64,000 bases of DNA from JAXLQL01 sp046331625 (GTDB lineage Bacteria; Acidobacteriota; Terriglobia; Bryobacterales; Bryobacteraceae). Positions 8,854 through 17,215 of this stretch are shown here, in pieces. Under the pieces are notes generated by a model. That model was not told where the DNA came from. It worked only from the letters and a program-made list of their open reading frames with translations, and did no database searches. The stretch spans positions 1 through 64,000 of the forward strand of contig JAXLQL010000029.1 of assembly GCA_046331625.1 (NCBI GenBank), in the 5' to 3' direction. Positions within the stretch are counted from its first letter, which is position 1. The number at the start of each line of letters is the position of its first letter. A program made the translations under genes and the position numbers.

Positions 8854-8990
8854 ATCCGATGCGCGACTTCACATGCCCCACTCCGCTGCCCGCAGGAGAC
8901 CGCGTGCTGCTCGGACATGGGTCCGGCGGAACGCCGCGCGCGGCTTTCGCCGCGGACTCTTCGCAGAGTCCGCACTGGTGCGAAGGATGA
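8850..8990 (+). CDS. HypE-N-terminus mini-protein 2 (46 residues)
   Basis: Same length and architecture as unit 1. The first 27 codons differ from unit 3 at four sites, all synonymous, while the 19-residue tail differs by several replacements but keeps its length and the final CEG. The ATGA overlap with unit 3 is preserved. This pattern fits selection on the N-terminal peptide; gene conversion with hypE is the main alternative. Confidence 0.6.
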   Translation: MNPMRDFTCPTPLPAGDRVLLGHGSGGTPRAAFAADSSQSPHWCEG

Positions 8991-9127
8991 ATCCGATGCG
9001 CGACTTCACATGCCCCACTCCGCTGCCCGCCGGTGACCGCGTGCTGCTCGGGCACGGGTCCGGCGGAACGCAGCGCGCGGCTCTCACCACGGACTCTGCA
9101 CAGAACCCGCCCCGGTGCGAAGGATGA
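8987..9127 (+). CDS. HypE-N-terminus mini-protein 3 (46 residues)
   Basis: The N-terminal 27 residues are identical in DNA and protein to those of HypE. The tail (GTQRAALTTDSAQNPPRCEG) then replaces the HypE continuation. The stop TGA at 9125-9127 overlaps the hypE ATG. Its identity with the hypE 5' end implies recent duplication or ongoing conversion. Confidence 0.6.
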   Translation: MNPMRDFTCPTPLPAGDRVLLGHGSGGTQRAALTTDSAQNPPRCEG

Positions 9128-10176
9128 ATCCGATGCGCGACTTCACATGCCCCACTCCGCTGCCCGCCGGTGACCGCGTGCTGCTCGGGCACGGGTCCGG
9201 CGGAAAACTCAGCGCGCGATTGTTGGGCGAAGTGTTCTTGCAGGTGTTCCGGAGCCCCGTGCTGGCGCGGCTGGACGATCAAGCAGTTGTGGAGATCGGC
9301 GGAACGAGAGTAGCGTTCACAACGGACTCATTCGTGGTGAAGCCGTTGTTCTTTCGCGGAGGCGATATTGGATCGCTCGCCGTGCATGGCACCGTCAACG
9401 ACTTGGCGATGGGCGGAGCGGCGCCACTGTTTCTCAGCGCGGGATTCATTCTCGAGGAGGGACTCGAGATGGAGACGCTTCGCCGGGTAGCAGCGTCGAT
9501 GGCGGCGGCCGCGGAGGCGGCGGGAGTGGAGATCGTGACCGGAGACACCAAGGTGGTGGAAAAGGGCAGCGGAGACGGCGTGTTCATCAACACGACCGGG
9601 ATCGGCGTGGTTCCGGCGGGCCTTTCTTTGTCGCCAAGCTCGGTGCGGCCCGGTGACCGGATCCTGGTGTCGGGCACGCTGGGCGATCACGGAGTCGCGA
9701 TCTTGTCCGAGCGCGAAGGCCTCGAATTCGACGGTGAATTCGAGAGCGACTCTGCGCCGCTCCATACGCTGGTGAGCGCGATGCTCGATGCGGCCGGAGG
9801 CGCGATCCGCTGCATGCGCGACCCGACGCGCGGAGGCCTGGCGAGTTCGCTCAACGAGATCGCCGCGCGGGCGGGCGCCGGAATGGAGATCGACGACCGT
9901 GCTGTTCCCGTACGGGAAGCGGTGCGGGGCGCATGCGAAATGCTGGGGCTCGATCCGCTGTATGTGGCGAATGAAGGGAAGCTTGTCTCGGTCGTTGCGC
10001 CGGAAGCTGCCGATGCGGTGTTGGCGGCGATGCGAGCGCACTCGCTGGGCGGTGACGCGGCCGCGATCGGGATCGTTACGGAGCGGCATCCGGGGCTGGT
10101 CACGGCGCGCACTGCGTTCGGCACAACGCGGATCGTGGACATGCTGGCTGGAGATCAGTTGCCGCGGATTTGTTGA
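9124..10176 (+). CDS. hypE: hydrogenase maturation protein HypE (carbamoyl dehydratase)
   Basis: HypE takes the carbamoyl group from HypF onto its C-terminal cysteine and dehydrates it with ATP to thiocyanate, the source of the CN ligands. The protein has the AIRS/PurM-type fold: an N-terminal HGSGGK glycine loop (residues 23-28), a TTDSF motif and DLAMGG. It ends in the essential PRIC with terminal Cys. At 350 residues it is full length. ATG 9124 is chosen because it corresponds to the copied start in each upstream repeat; an in-frame codon at 9115 is less likely. Initiation probably depends on the preceding mini-ORF through the ATGA overlap. Confidence 0.96.
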   Translation: MNPMRDFTCPTPLPAGDRVLLGHGSGGKLSARLLGEVFLQVFRSPVLARLDDQAVVEIGGTRVAFTTDSFVVKPLFFRGGDIGSLAVHGTVNDLAMGGAAPLFLSAGFILEEGLEMETLRRVAASMAAAAEAAGVEIVTGDTKVVEKGSGDGVFINTTGIGVVPAGLSLSPSSVRPGDRILVSGTLGDHGVAILSEREGLEFDGEFESDSAPLHTLVSAMLDAAGGAIRCMRDPTRGGLASSLNEIAARAGAGMEIDDRAVPVREAVRGACEMLGLDPLYVANEGKLVSVVAPEAADAVLAAMRAHSLGGDAAAIGIVTERHPGLVTARTAFGTTRIVDMLAGDQLPRIC

Positions 10177-10184
10177 GGTCAGCG

Positions 10185-10532
10185 ATGCACGAGATGGGGA
10201 TCGCCAGTTCGGTGTTGGACGCGGTCCGGGTAGAGACGGCGCGGCATCCCGGCAGTAAGCCCTTGCGTGTTGGCGTGCGCGTGGGGGAATGGGCGGGCGT
10301 CGATACCGAGTCACTGCGATTCTGTTTCGATGCGCTGGTGACGGGGTCCGATTTGGCGGGACTGCAAATGGATCTCGACTATCGAGTGCGCCGGCATCGC
10401 TGCAAGGGATGTGCGGCCGAGTTCGAGGTGAGAGAGTACGCGGTGCGCTGCCCCGCCTGCGCGAGCGAGGAGACGGAGATGATCGGCGGCGCTGAGCTCG
10501 ACATCGCATACCTGGAACTGGAGGACGACTGA
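10185..10532 (+). CDS. hypA: hydrogenase nickel-insertion accessory protein HypA
   Basis: HypA works with HypB to deliver Ni to the large subunit. The start is set by MHEMGI, whose His2 is the nickel ligand. A zinc site of two CxxC pairs (CKGC and CPAC, about residues 73-93) is present. It has 115 residues, which is normal. It lies 8 bp after hypE and is followed by hypB after 1 bp. Confidence 0.95.
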   Translation: MHEMGIASSVLDAVRVETARHPGSKPLRVGVRVGEWAGVDTESLRFCFDALVTGSDLAGLQMDLDYRVRRHRCKGCAAEFEVREYAVRCPACASEETEMIGGAELDIAYLELEDD

Positions 10533-10533
10533 C

Positions 10534-11226
10534 ATGGAGCGCGTTGCGATCGAACAAAAGGTACTGAGCGAGAATGATCGCATCGCGGGAGAACTGCGGC
10601 AGCGGTTCGCGGAGGAGTCGACGCTGGCGCTGAATTTCATCAGCTCGCCGGGGTCAGGCAAGACGCTGTTCCTCGAGCGGACGCTCGAACGGCTGCCGCG
10701 GGAACTGGCGGTAGCGGTGCTTACGGGTGACTTGCAGACGGACAATGATGCGCGGCGGCTGGCGCGATGCGGATTTCCGGTGCAGCAGATCACCACGGTA
10801 GGCGCGTGTCATTTGGACGCTCGCATGGTGGAGCGCGCTTTGCGCGAGTGGGCGGGCCGGCGGTTCGATCTGCTGTTGATCGAGAATGTGGGGAATTTGG
10901 TGTGCCCCACCAGCTACGACTTGGGTGAAGCTGCGAAGGTGGTGTTGCTCTCGGTGACCGAGGGCGAAGACAAGCCACTGAAATACCCGGGTGCGTTTCG
11001 GAGGTCGAGCGCGATGATCCTGAACAAGATCGATCTACTGCCGTACGTGCCGTTCGATATGGAGTTGGCGCGGACCAATGCGCGGCTGATTCATCCGGGG
11101 ATCGACGTGTTCGAGACTTCATGCACTACGGGCGCGGGGCTCGCGGAGTGGATGGAGTGGCTTTCGGGCCGCGTCTCGTTGTGCCACGCCGAGGGGCCGG
11201 CGTCTAGAACTTCGTCACTTCAGTGA
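10534..11226 (+). CDS. hypB: hydrogenase nickel-incorporation GTPase HypB
   Basis: HypB is the GTPase that drives nickel delivery. The P-loop SSPGSGKT (residues 37-44), the metal site GACHLDA and the guanine motif NKIDLL are visible. It has 230 residues. It lacks both the His-rich nickel-storage stretch and the N-terminal CxxCGC site found in some homologues, so nickel storage would need another protein. Its 3' end overlaps that of the convergent pmbA by 23 bp. Confidence 0.95.
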   Translation: MERVAIEQKVLSENDRIAGELRQRFAEESTLALNFISSPGSGKTLFLERTLERLPRELAVAVLTGDLQTDNDARRLARCGFPVQQITTVGACHLDARMVERALREWAGRRFDLLLIENVGNLVCPTSYDLGEAAKVVLLSVTEGEDKPLKYPGAFRRSSAMILNKIDLLPYVPFDMELARTNARLIHPGIDVFETSCTTGAGLAEWMEWLSGRVSLCHAEGPASRTSSLQ

Positions 11227-12547
11227 AGTGGAAATCCCGGACCTTCATCGCCGGGACCACCATGTCGTACGTCTCCTCGCCCGAAGCGCGGATCAACTCG
11301 CCGAGCATCTCCACCTGGTTCAACAATTCCACAAGACTTTGATTGAAACGGAAATTCCGGATCCCGCACACGATCTCGCCGCCTTCGACGAGGAACGTGC
11401 CGTCGCGTGTCATCCCGGTCATGACCTTCTCGTATGGCTCCACTTCGCGGATGTACCAGACGCGCGTCAGCAAGATCCCGCGTTCGGTGGACCGCACCAT
11501 CTCGTCGACACTCGCACCGCCACCCGCGATGACGATGTTCGCGGGGAACTCGCCCACTTCGTTCGGCAGCGGCAGCCCGTGTCCGGTGGGCTCTTTGCCC
11601 GCGCGAGCCGCGGCTCCGCGCGAATAGCAGATTTCGCGCGGGACTCCGGAGTCCACCAGCGTGAGCTTGCGCCGCGGCACGCCTTCCCAATCGAACGGAG
11701 TGCCCGATTGCAGAGGATGGCGCGCATCGTCATGGATCGTGATGTTCGCACCAAACACCTGCTTGCCGATGCGATCGGTGAGGAAGCTGCGCTGGTCTTC
11801 GATCGCGGTCCCGCTGAAGTCTCCGAACAACTGGCCCACCAGATCGAGCACGGCGGCGGGTTCCAGGATCACGGTGTACTTGCCAGGATCGAGCACGCGC
11901 GGACTGCGGGACATCGCCGCTTTGCGAGAGGCCGAGCGGGCGAGGCCTTCGGTATCGAGTTGCGCTACATCCACCGAGGAGCGCTTGGCCCAGCCTGAGC
12001 TGTCGGCTTCCATCATCGTGATCGAAAACGTGCCGTTGGTTTCCTCGTGGTTCGCGAACGCGCCTTCCGAGTTCAGATAGGTGGCCTGCTGCATGCTGAT
12101 CGAAAAAATACCCGCGGCGGTTTGCGACGCCTCTTCCGCGATCGCAATGGCACGCCGGACCTGAGCCGCGCGCTCGGCCGCGCCGCATTGTGCGGTTGCG
12201 GCAGCGGATCGCGAGACAGGTTCGATGGACGACGGCCCGGCCATCGGCAGCAGCGCTTCATCCGGCGCCGAGGCGCGCATCAATGCGACCGCGCGATCCA
12301 CGGCGCGTTGAATGCTCGCCGCGTCAACGCGATTGGTGGTGGCGCGAGCGGTGCGATGGTCCTCTTGCGTACGCAGAGAAATGTTGACGTTGCGCTCGGA
12401 GACGTTCTGGTGGATCGCGTTGTTGGCGAAACGCGTGAGCGATTCTTCGTCCCCCGACACGATCAGTTCCACGTCGCGCACACCGAGCGAGCGGGCGTGG
12501 CGCTCGGCGGCGGCAAGCATCTGGCGGCACTCGCCGGGCGAGATCAT
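11204..12547 (-). CDS. pmbA: TldE/PmbA-family metalloprotease subunit
   Basis: TldE (PmbA) is the partner of TldD in a heterodimeric zinc protease that degrades small or modified peptides in the cytoplasm. Its 447 residues match the family, and the C-terminal half (SGVPREICYS, GGGASVDEMV) is typical. The start MISPGEC at 12547 overlaps the tldD stop as ATGA, which excludes the longer frame running upstream. The metalloprotease HExxxH is on the partner, as expected. Confidence 0.93.
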   Translation of the reverse strand: MISPGECRQMLAAAERHARSLGVRDVELIVSGDEESLTRFANNAIHQNVSERNVNISLRTQEDHRTARATTNRVDAASIQRAVDRAVALMRASAPDEALLPMAGPSSIEPVSRSAAATAQCGAAERAAQVRRAIAIAEEASQTAAGIFSISMQQATYLNSEGAFANHEETNGTFSITMMEADSSGWAKRSSVDVAQLDTEGLARSASRKAAMSRSPRVLDPGKYTVILEPAAVLDLVGQLFGDFSGTAIEDQRSFLTDRIGKQVFGANITIHDDARHPLQSGTPFDWEGVPRRKLTLVDSGVPREICYSRGAAARAGKEPTGHGLPLPNEVGEFPANIVIAGGGASVDEMVRSTERGILLTRVWYIREVEPYEKVMTGMTRDGTFLVEGGEIVCGIRNFRFNQSLVELLNQVEMLGELIRASGEETYDMVVPAMKVRDFHFTEVTKF

Positions 12548-13998
12548 TCCGGCAGCCCTCCGCCGATCTTGATGTTCGCAAACCGCGACGGGCTGGCGCC
12601 GTGCCCCGTGCCCATCACCTGCTCGGGTTGGCCTTTGCCGCAATTGGGAACGCCCCACAGCGTCCAGTGTTCGGGACCCGCGATCGCCGTACAAGAGTTC
12701 CAGAAGTCCGTGCTGATGCCGCTGTAGGTGGGGTTCTTGAGCATTCGCACGCGCTTGCCGTTTTTGATCTCCCAACCGATCTCGCAGCCGAACTGAAAGT
12801 TGTAGCGCTTGTCGTCGATCGACCAGCTTCGGTTGGTTTCCATGTAGATGCCGTGGTCCACGCCGAACACCTCGTCGAGCGAACTCGTCCCCGGTAGCAG
12901 ACTCACGTTGGTCATGCGGATCAGCGGCAGCCGATTCCAACTCGTCGCGCGCATCGTCCCGTTGGATCGATTCTGCCCGATGGCGTGCGCCGTCTCCCGC
13001 GAGCTCATGTAGCCCTTGAATTGACCGGCCTTGATGATATCGACGCGCTGCGCGGCCACGCCTTCGTCGTCGAAGGCGAAGGTGCCGAGCCCCGGACCAT
13101 GTGCCTCGGTGGCGTCGCAAACCACGTTGACGATCTCCGAGCCATAGCGCAGACGGTCAAGCTGATCGAGCGTGAGGAAGCTCATGCCGGCGTAGTTGGC
13201 TTCCGAGCCGAGGACGCGGTCGAGTTCGATCGGATGGCCCACCGACTCGTGGATCTGCAACCCGAGTTGCGCTGAATCGAGGATGAGATTCCCCGTTATC
13301 TCCGGGCACGGATCGGCCGAGTGCAACGCGACGCATTCGCTTGCGAGACGGGGAGCGTGCTTGGCGAGCTCGAGTTCGAGGGCAAGGTCCCAACCGCGGA
13401 GCTGATATTGTCCGCCGAAGGAGTTCGGGTACGAGCGCTTCTGGATTTCGCCCTCGCCGAAGCTGTAGCAGCACATGCCCGCGCCCGTAACGGTGCGTGT
13501 CTGATCGATCTCGCTGCCTTCCGAGCTCAGGTAGATCTGACGTGCACGCTCGAATACGAGCGAGGCTTCGGTGAGCGTGATTCCTTTCTCGCGGCGCATC
13601 TCGGCATCGGCTTCGAGCAGCAGCGCCACTTGCGTTTCCACGGGGATCGAAAACGGGTCGATGGCGCAAGGCGAAACCCAAGTCAGGCGAGCGGGAGGTT
13701 CGGGCGCGAGGCGAATGTCGTACTTCTTGGCGGAGGCACTGGCTGTGGCGATCTCGAGCGCGAGGCGGGCAGCGGATTCGATGCCCGCGTTCGTCAGGTC
13801 GTCTGTGGCGGCGAATCCCCAAGCGCCATCGACGATGACGCGGATGCCGATGCCCGCGCTTTCATCTTCAGAGACCTGGGAAACCTTGCCGTTCTTGACA
13901 CCGAGCGTCCTGCCCCGGCTTTCCACTGCACGCACGTCGGCGTAGGATGCGCCACGGGACCACGCGGCGTCGAGCGCGCGCCTTGCGAGATCGATCAT
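12544..13998 (-). CDS. tldD: TldD-family zinc metalloprotease subunit
   Basis: This is the catalytic half of the TldD/TldE protease. The zinc motif HESVGHPIELDR (about residues 240-251) contains HExxxH. It has 484 residues, full length, and starts at ATG 13998 with the N-terminal helix typical of the family. It is coupled to pmbA by an ATGA overlap. The pair may process or clear peptides; no obvious precursor peptide gene is adjacent. Confidence 0.94.
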   Translation of the reverse strand: MIDLARRALDAAWSRGASYADVRAVESRGRTLGVKNGKVSQVSEDESAGIGIRVIVDGAWGFAATDDLTNAGIESAARLALEIATASASAKKYDIRLAPEPPARLTWVSPCAIDPFSIPVETQVALLLEADAEMRREKGITLTEASLVFERARQIYLSSEGSEIDQTRTVTGAGMCCYSFGEGEIQKRSYPNSFGGQYQLRGWDLALELELAKHAPRLASECVALHSADPCPEITGNLILDSAQLGLQIHESVGHPIELDRVLGSEANYAGMSFLTLDQLDRLRYGSEIVNVVCDATEAHGPGLGTFAFDDEGVAAQRVDIIKAGQFKGYMSSRETAHAIGQNRSNGTMRATSWNRLPLIRMTNVSLLPGTSSLDEVFGVDHGIYMETNRSWSIDDKRYNFQFGCEIGWEIKNGKRVRMLKNPTYSGISTDFWNSCTAIAGPEHWTLWGVPNCGKGQPEQVMGTGHGASPSRFANIKIGGGLPE

Positions 13999-14024
13999 GA
14001 TGATAGGTTCAGGCTAGCAGGGTG

Positions 14025-15419
14025 CTATTTGCGGGAGGCGGCCATCTTGCGCTTGCTGGGCCAACCTTCTTTTACTACCTGACGGGCGCGACCCAGGGCC
14101 AGCGCATCACCGGGTACTGCGTCGGTGATGACGGATCCGGCGGCGATGTAGCTCTCGTCGCCGACTTCGACGGGCGCGACAAGGGTGGAGTTGCTACCGA
14201 CGAAGGCTCCGGCGCCGATCTTGGTCTGGTGCTTCTTGGTTCCGTCGTAGTTGCAGGTGATGGTGCCGGCACCGACGTTGACCTTGGAGCCGATGTCCGA
14301 GTCACCGAGGTAGGCCAGGTGCATCGACTTCGATCCACGGCCGAGGCGGGTCTTCTTGAGCTCGACGAAGTTGCCGATGTGCGCGCCCTGCTCGACGCGA
14401 TTTTCCATGCGGAGGCGCGAGAACGGACCGAGATGGGCGTCGCGCTCGACGTGCGAGGTCCCCACCAGCGTGTAGGCGTCGATCATCACCGCGTCTTCGA
14501 TGGTCGAGTCTTTGATGATCGATCCCGCGCCCACCATGCAGTCTTCGCCGATTACCGTACGGCCCAGAATCTGGCAGAACGGCCCCACCACCGTATCGCG
14601 GCCAATGATTACGTCGGGATCGACGGTCACGGTTTCCGGCCGTTCGATGGTGACGCCCGAGAGCATCAGCTCCTGCACCTTGCGCTCGCGGAAGATGCGG
14701 TCCACCTGAGCGAGTTCCACGCGCGTGTTGATGCCGAGCAGTTCGGCGGAATCTTCCACTAGCATCGGCGCGACGACATGGCCATGGCCGCGCAGGATCT
14801 CGACAATATCGGTGAGGTAGTATTCGCCGGAGGCCGGGTTGGGCCCGATCTCGCCGATGTGCTTCCACACGAGTTCCGCGTTGAAACAATAGAGCCCGGA
14901 ATTGATTTCCCGGATCGCCTTCTGCTCTTCGCTCGCGGCCTTCTGCTCCACGATGGCCTGGACATTGCCAGCGCTGTCGCGCACGATGCGGCCGTAGCCG
15001 GATGGGTCATCGAGAATCGTGGTGACTACCGTAGCCGCCGCACCCGAGGCGCGATGGCGCGCGACCAGGGTCTCGAGAGTCTGCCCGCGCAGCAGCGGAC
15101 CATCGCCGTAAAGAACGATCAGCAACTCGCCCGAGCCCTCGAGCGCAGGCCGGCACATCGAGAGCGCGTGGCCGGTGCCTTTCTGCTCCGTCTGTTCGGC
15201 GAAGCGGACACCCATATGAGCGACCGTGGCCCGAACCTGATCGGCCTGGTGACCCACCACGGTGACGATGTCGTCCGGCTCGGCCACCTTCTGCGCGGCG
15301 CGGATCACGTGCTCGACGAGAGTGAATCCGCCGGCGCGATGCAGCACCTTGGCCTTCTTCGACTTCATGCGGGTCCCGAGGCCCGCGGCAAGAATGGCGA
15401 TTGTTACGTTCCGAGTCAT
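14025..15419 (-). CDS. glmU: bifunctional UDP-GlcNAc pyrophosphorylase / GlcN-1-P acetyltransferase
   Basis: GlmU acetylates glucosamine-1-phosphate and couples it to UTP, giving UDP-GlcNAc for cell wall and lipid A. The N-terminal nucleotidyltransferase motif LAAGLGTRMKSKKAKVLH lies near residues 10-27. The C-terminal left-handed beta-helix hexapeptide domain (about 245-450) includes NVGAGTITCNYDG. At 464 residues it is typical. It precedes yvcK-like genes of cell-envelope metabolism on the same strand. Confidence 0.97.
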   Translation of the reverse strand: MTRNVTIAILAAGLGTRMKSKKAKVLHRAGGFTLVEHVIRAAQKVAEPDDIVTVVGHQADQVRATVAHMGVRFAEQTEQKGTGHALSMCRPALEGSGELLIVLYGDGPLLRGQTLETLVARHRASGAAATVVTTILDDPSGYGRIVRDSAGNVQAIVEQKAASEEQKAIREINSGLYCFNAELVWKHIGEIGPNPASGEYYLTDIVEILRGHGHVVAPMLVEDSAELLGINTRVELAQVDRIFRERKVQELMLSGVTIERPETVTVDPDVIIGRDTVVGPFCQILGRTVIGEDCMVGAGSIIKDSTIEDAVMIDAYTLVGTSHVERDAHLGPFSRLRMENRVEQGAHIGNFVELKKTRLGRGSKSMHLAYLGDSDIGSKVNVGAGTITCNYDGTKKHQTKIGAGAFVGSNSTLVAPVEVGDESYIAAGSVITDAVPGDALALGRARQVVKEGWPSKRKMAASRK

Positions 15420-15488
15420 GTCTCCTCTTCTCCATCGGCCGAAATGCCGGTTGCCGTTAGGTTCTCCGGCATCCGCTCGAGGGCGAGC

Positions 15489-16511
15489 TCAGTAGCCCGC
15501 GCTCATGGCGACACTGCCCCTGATGCCGAGGCGCGATGCACGCGCCTCTTGTGCCAGTTCCACGGCGACGGCGGCCGTGGCTTGAGGAAGGTGTCGAATC
15601 TTGTCCCCTCGCGCCAGCAGATTGCGGCCCACCACGCGCAGGCCCAACTCAGCGAGGCGGGGATAATCGTTCTGCACCGGGAACACCCGCTGCGCGGCGT
15701 AACGCCGGCGCCGGGATCCAGTAATGGGCCGTGTGTTGAGCACCACGGTGTCGGCCAGGCCCGGCATCGAGTGGCGGAACAAGGCTTCCACGTGATCCGA
15801 CGCCTTGAAGTCCATCGTTTCGCCTGGCTGCCACATGAGGTTCACGAAGTAGGCCTTGCGTGCGGGCGAACGCCTGATCGCTTCCGGGATCCCGTCCACC
15901 AGCAGGTTGGGAATTACGCTGGTAAAGAGCGATCCCGGGCCGAGGCAGATCAAATCCGCCTGGGCGATGGCAGTGAGCGTATCCGTCAGCGGCTTGCACT
16001 TCTTCGGCTTCAGCCGGATGGTGCGGATCGGCGTGCGGCTGCGGCTGATGTTGGTCTCGCCGATCACGAGCTTGCCGTTTTCGAGAACGCCTTCGAGCGT
16101 CACGTTCGATGACGTGGAAGGGAAGATCTTTCCGCGGCTGGCCAGAACTTCCGAGGAGAACGAGACGGCCTTGGCGAAGTCGCCGGTCACGTGGGTCAGC
16201 GCAGTCAGGAACAGGTTGCCGAAGCTGTGGCCCTTGAGTCCCGTGCCACCTTCGAAGCGGTATTCGAACAGGCGGGCGAGCAGAGTTTCGTCTTCGGACA
16301 ACGCCACCATGCAGTTGCGGATGTCGCCCGGGGGCAGCACGTCGAGTTCGCGGCGCAGCCGCCCGGAGCTGCCTCCGTCATCGGTGACCGTCACCACGGC
16401 GGTTACCTCGATCAACGGCAATCGCGCGGGCTGAGTCTCGCCCGGATGCGGCACGTATTCTTTCAGGCCGCGCAGGGTGGAAGAGAGTCCGGTTCCGCCT
16501 CCGATCACCAC
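15489..16511 (-). CDS. yvcK: YvcK/CofD-like protein (gluconeogenesis factor family)
   Basis: YvcK proteins bind UDP-sugars and influence carbon flow and cell-wall synthesis. The N-terminal glycine loop VIGGGTGLSSTLRGLK (residues 2-17) and DDGGSSGRLR (about 41-50) are diagnostic, as is GPGSLFTSVIPNLL. A GTG start at 16511 is used; no upstream in-frame ATG was found. It has 340 residues. Its nearness to glmU fits a role linked to UDP-GlcNAc. Confidence 0.92.
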   Translation of the reverse strand: MVIGGGTGLSSTLRGLKEYVPHPGETQPARLPLIEVTAVVTVTDDGGSSGRLRRELDVLPPGDIRNCMVALSEDETLLARLFEYRFEGGTGLKGHSFGNLFLTALTHVTGDFAKAVSFSSEVLASRGKIFPSTSSNVTLEGVLENGKLVIGETNISRSRTPIRTIRLKPKKCKPLTDTLTAIAQADLICLGPGSLFTSVIPNLLVDGIPEAIRRSPARKAYFVNLMWQPGETMDFKASDHVEALFRHSMPGLADTVVLNTRPITGSRRRRYAAQRVFPVQNDYPRLAELGLRVVGRNLLARGDKIRHLPQATAAVAVELAQEARASRLGIRGSVAMSAGY

Positions 16512-16566
16512 GATGCGGAGCGGACCATGCGGAGCTGGCGTAAGCGGCTGAGCCAGAAGAGTACCC

Positions 16567-17076
16567 TTACGATGCGTTCAAGACTTCCCGGATGAGCGGA
16601 TGTTGAGCCAGCGGCGCGAACTCGGGATCGTTGCGGGCATTGACACGGTTGGCGGGCTGGAGTTCGATGGCTTTGCGCAGATGATTGGCCGAGCTTTCCA
16701 TTTCGCCCTTGAGTCCGCTGGCAAGCGCGAGAGCGTAGTGGTAGTGGTCGGCGTCTTCCCGGCCGGCGATCGCTTTGCGCAGCAATTGCGCGGCGTCATC
16801 CACGCGCCCCTGGTTCAGAAGGCCGATCGCGTAGTTGTACTGGTCTTCTGGCGTCTGGAGCACGGGCTGCGCGCCGCCCAGCCGCCGCTCGCACATGCGG
16901 GCGTGCATTTTCGCCACATGCGCCATTTCCGTGACCGGGCCCTCTCCGGCCTGCTCGAACAGCGGCATGGCCTTGGCAAAGTCGCGCTTGTTGAAAAACG
17001 CCATCGCCTTGTCGAATGCTTGCGCCTGCTGTTCGGTGTCGATTTCCGCTGGGGTAGAGGTTTTTTCCTGTTTCAA
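16567..17076 (-). CDS. tetratricopeptide-repeat protein
   Basis: A 169-residue helical protein with TPR-like motifs (QAFDKAMAFFNKRDFAKAMP near 18-38, YNYAIGLLNQGRVDDAAQLL near 84-103, HYALALASGLKGEMESSANH near 112-132). It resembles small acidobacterial proteins with a TPR end-of-group segment. A TTG start at 17076 is used. It has no signal peptide, so it is probably a cytoplasmic scaffold. It precedes yvcK by about 55 bp and may be co-transcribed. Confidence 0.75.
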   Translation of the reverse strand: MKQEKTSTPAEIDTEQQAQAFDKAMAFFNKRDFAKAMPLFEQAGEGPVTEMAHVAKMHARMCERRLGGAQPVLQTPEDQYNYAIGLLNQGRVDDAAQLLRKAIAGREDADHYHYALALASGLKGEMESSANHLRKAIELQPANRVNARNDPEFAPLAQHPLIREVLNAS

Positions 17077-17215
17077 GGTTTTCGCGTCGATGCTTTCGAT
17101 GAGATCTGGCGATAGTTCAGTAAACCGCGCGGAGTCCGGACGTCTAGGGCGGAAATCCTCGCTTTTCTCATCCTACACGATACACACGGGTTGGCCGCAA
17201 CTCGGGGGGCCCGGC

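Larger units (their letters stand above)
8713..9123 (+). repeat. three 137-bp tandem units derived from the 5' end of hypE
   Basis: The ATG-AATCCG start recurs at 8713, 8850, 8987 and 9124, exactly 137 bp apart each time; the last is hypE itself. The first 81 bp of each unit copy hypE codons 1-27. The remaining 56 bp resemble hypE from about codon 60 onward (GGT..AA..TDS). A plausible origin is loss of the 33 codons between two GGCGGAA motifs, followed by tandem duplication. Unit 3 and hypE are identical over the shared 5' part, while units 1 and 2 have diverged. Because 137 is not a multiple of three, each unit moves to a new frame. Confidence 0.95.

Noticed and set aside
8706..9123. CRISPR-like array or satellite in the hypD-hypE gap
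   Set aside because: Units are long (137 bp), contiguous with no spacers, and clearly derived from hypE; this is a coding tandem duplication.
9328..10557. 409-codon ORF antisense to hypE/hypA
   Set aside because: No recognisable domain, and it covers two conserved genes.
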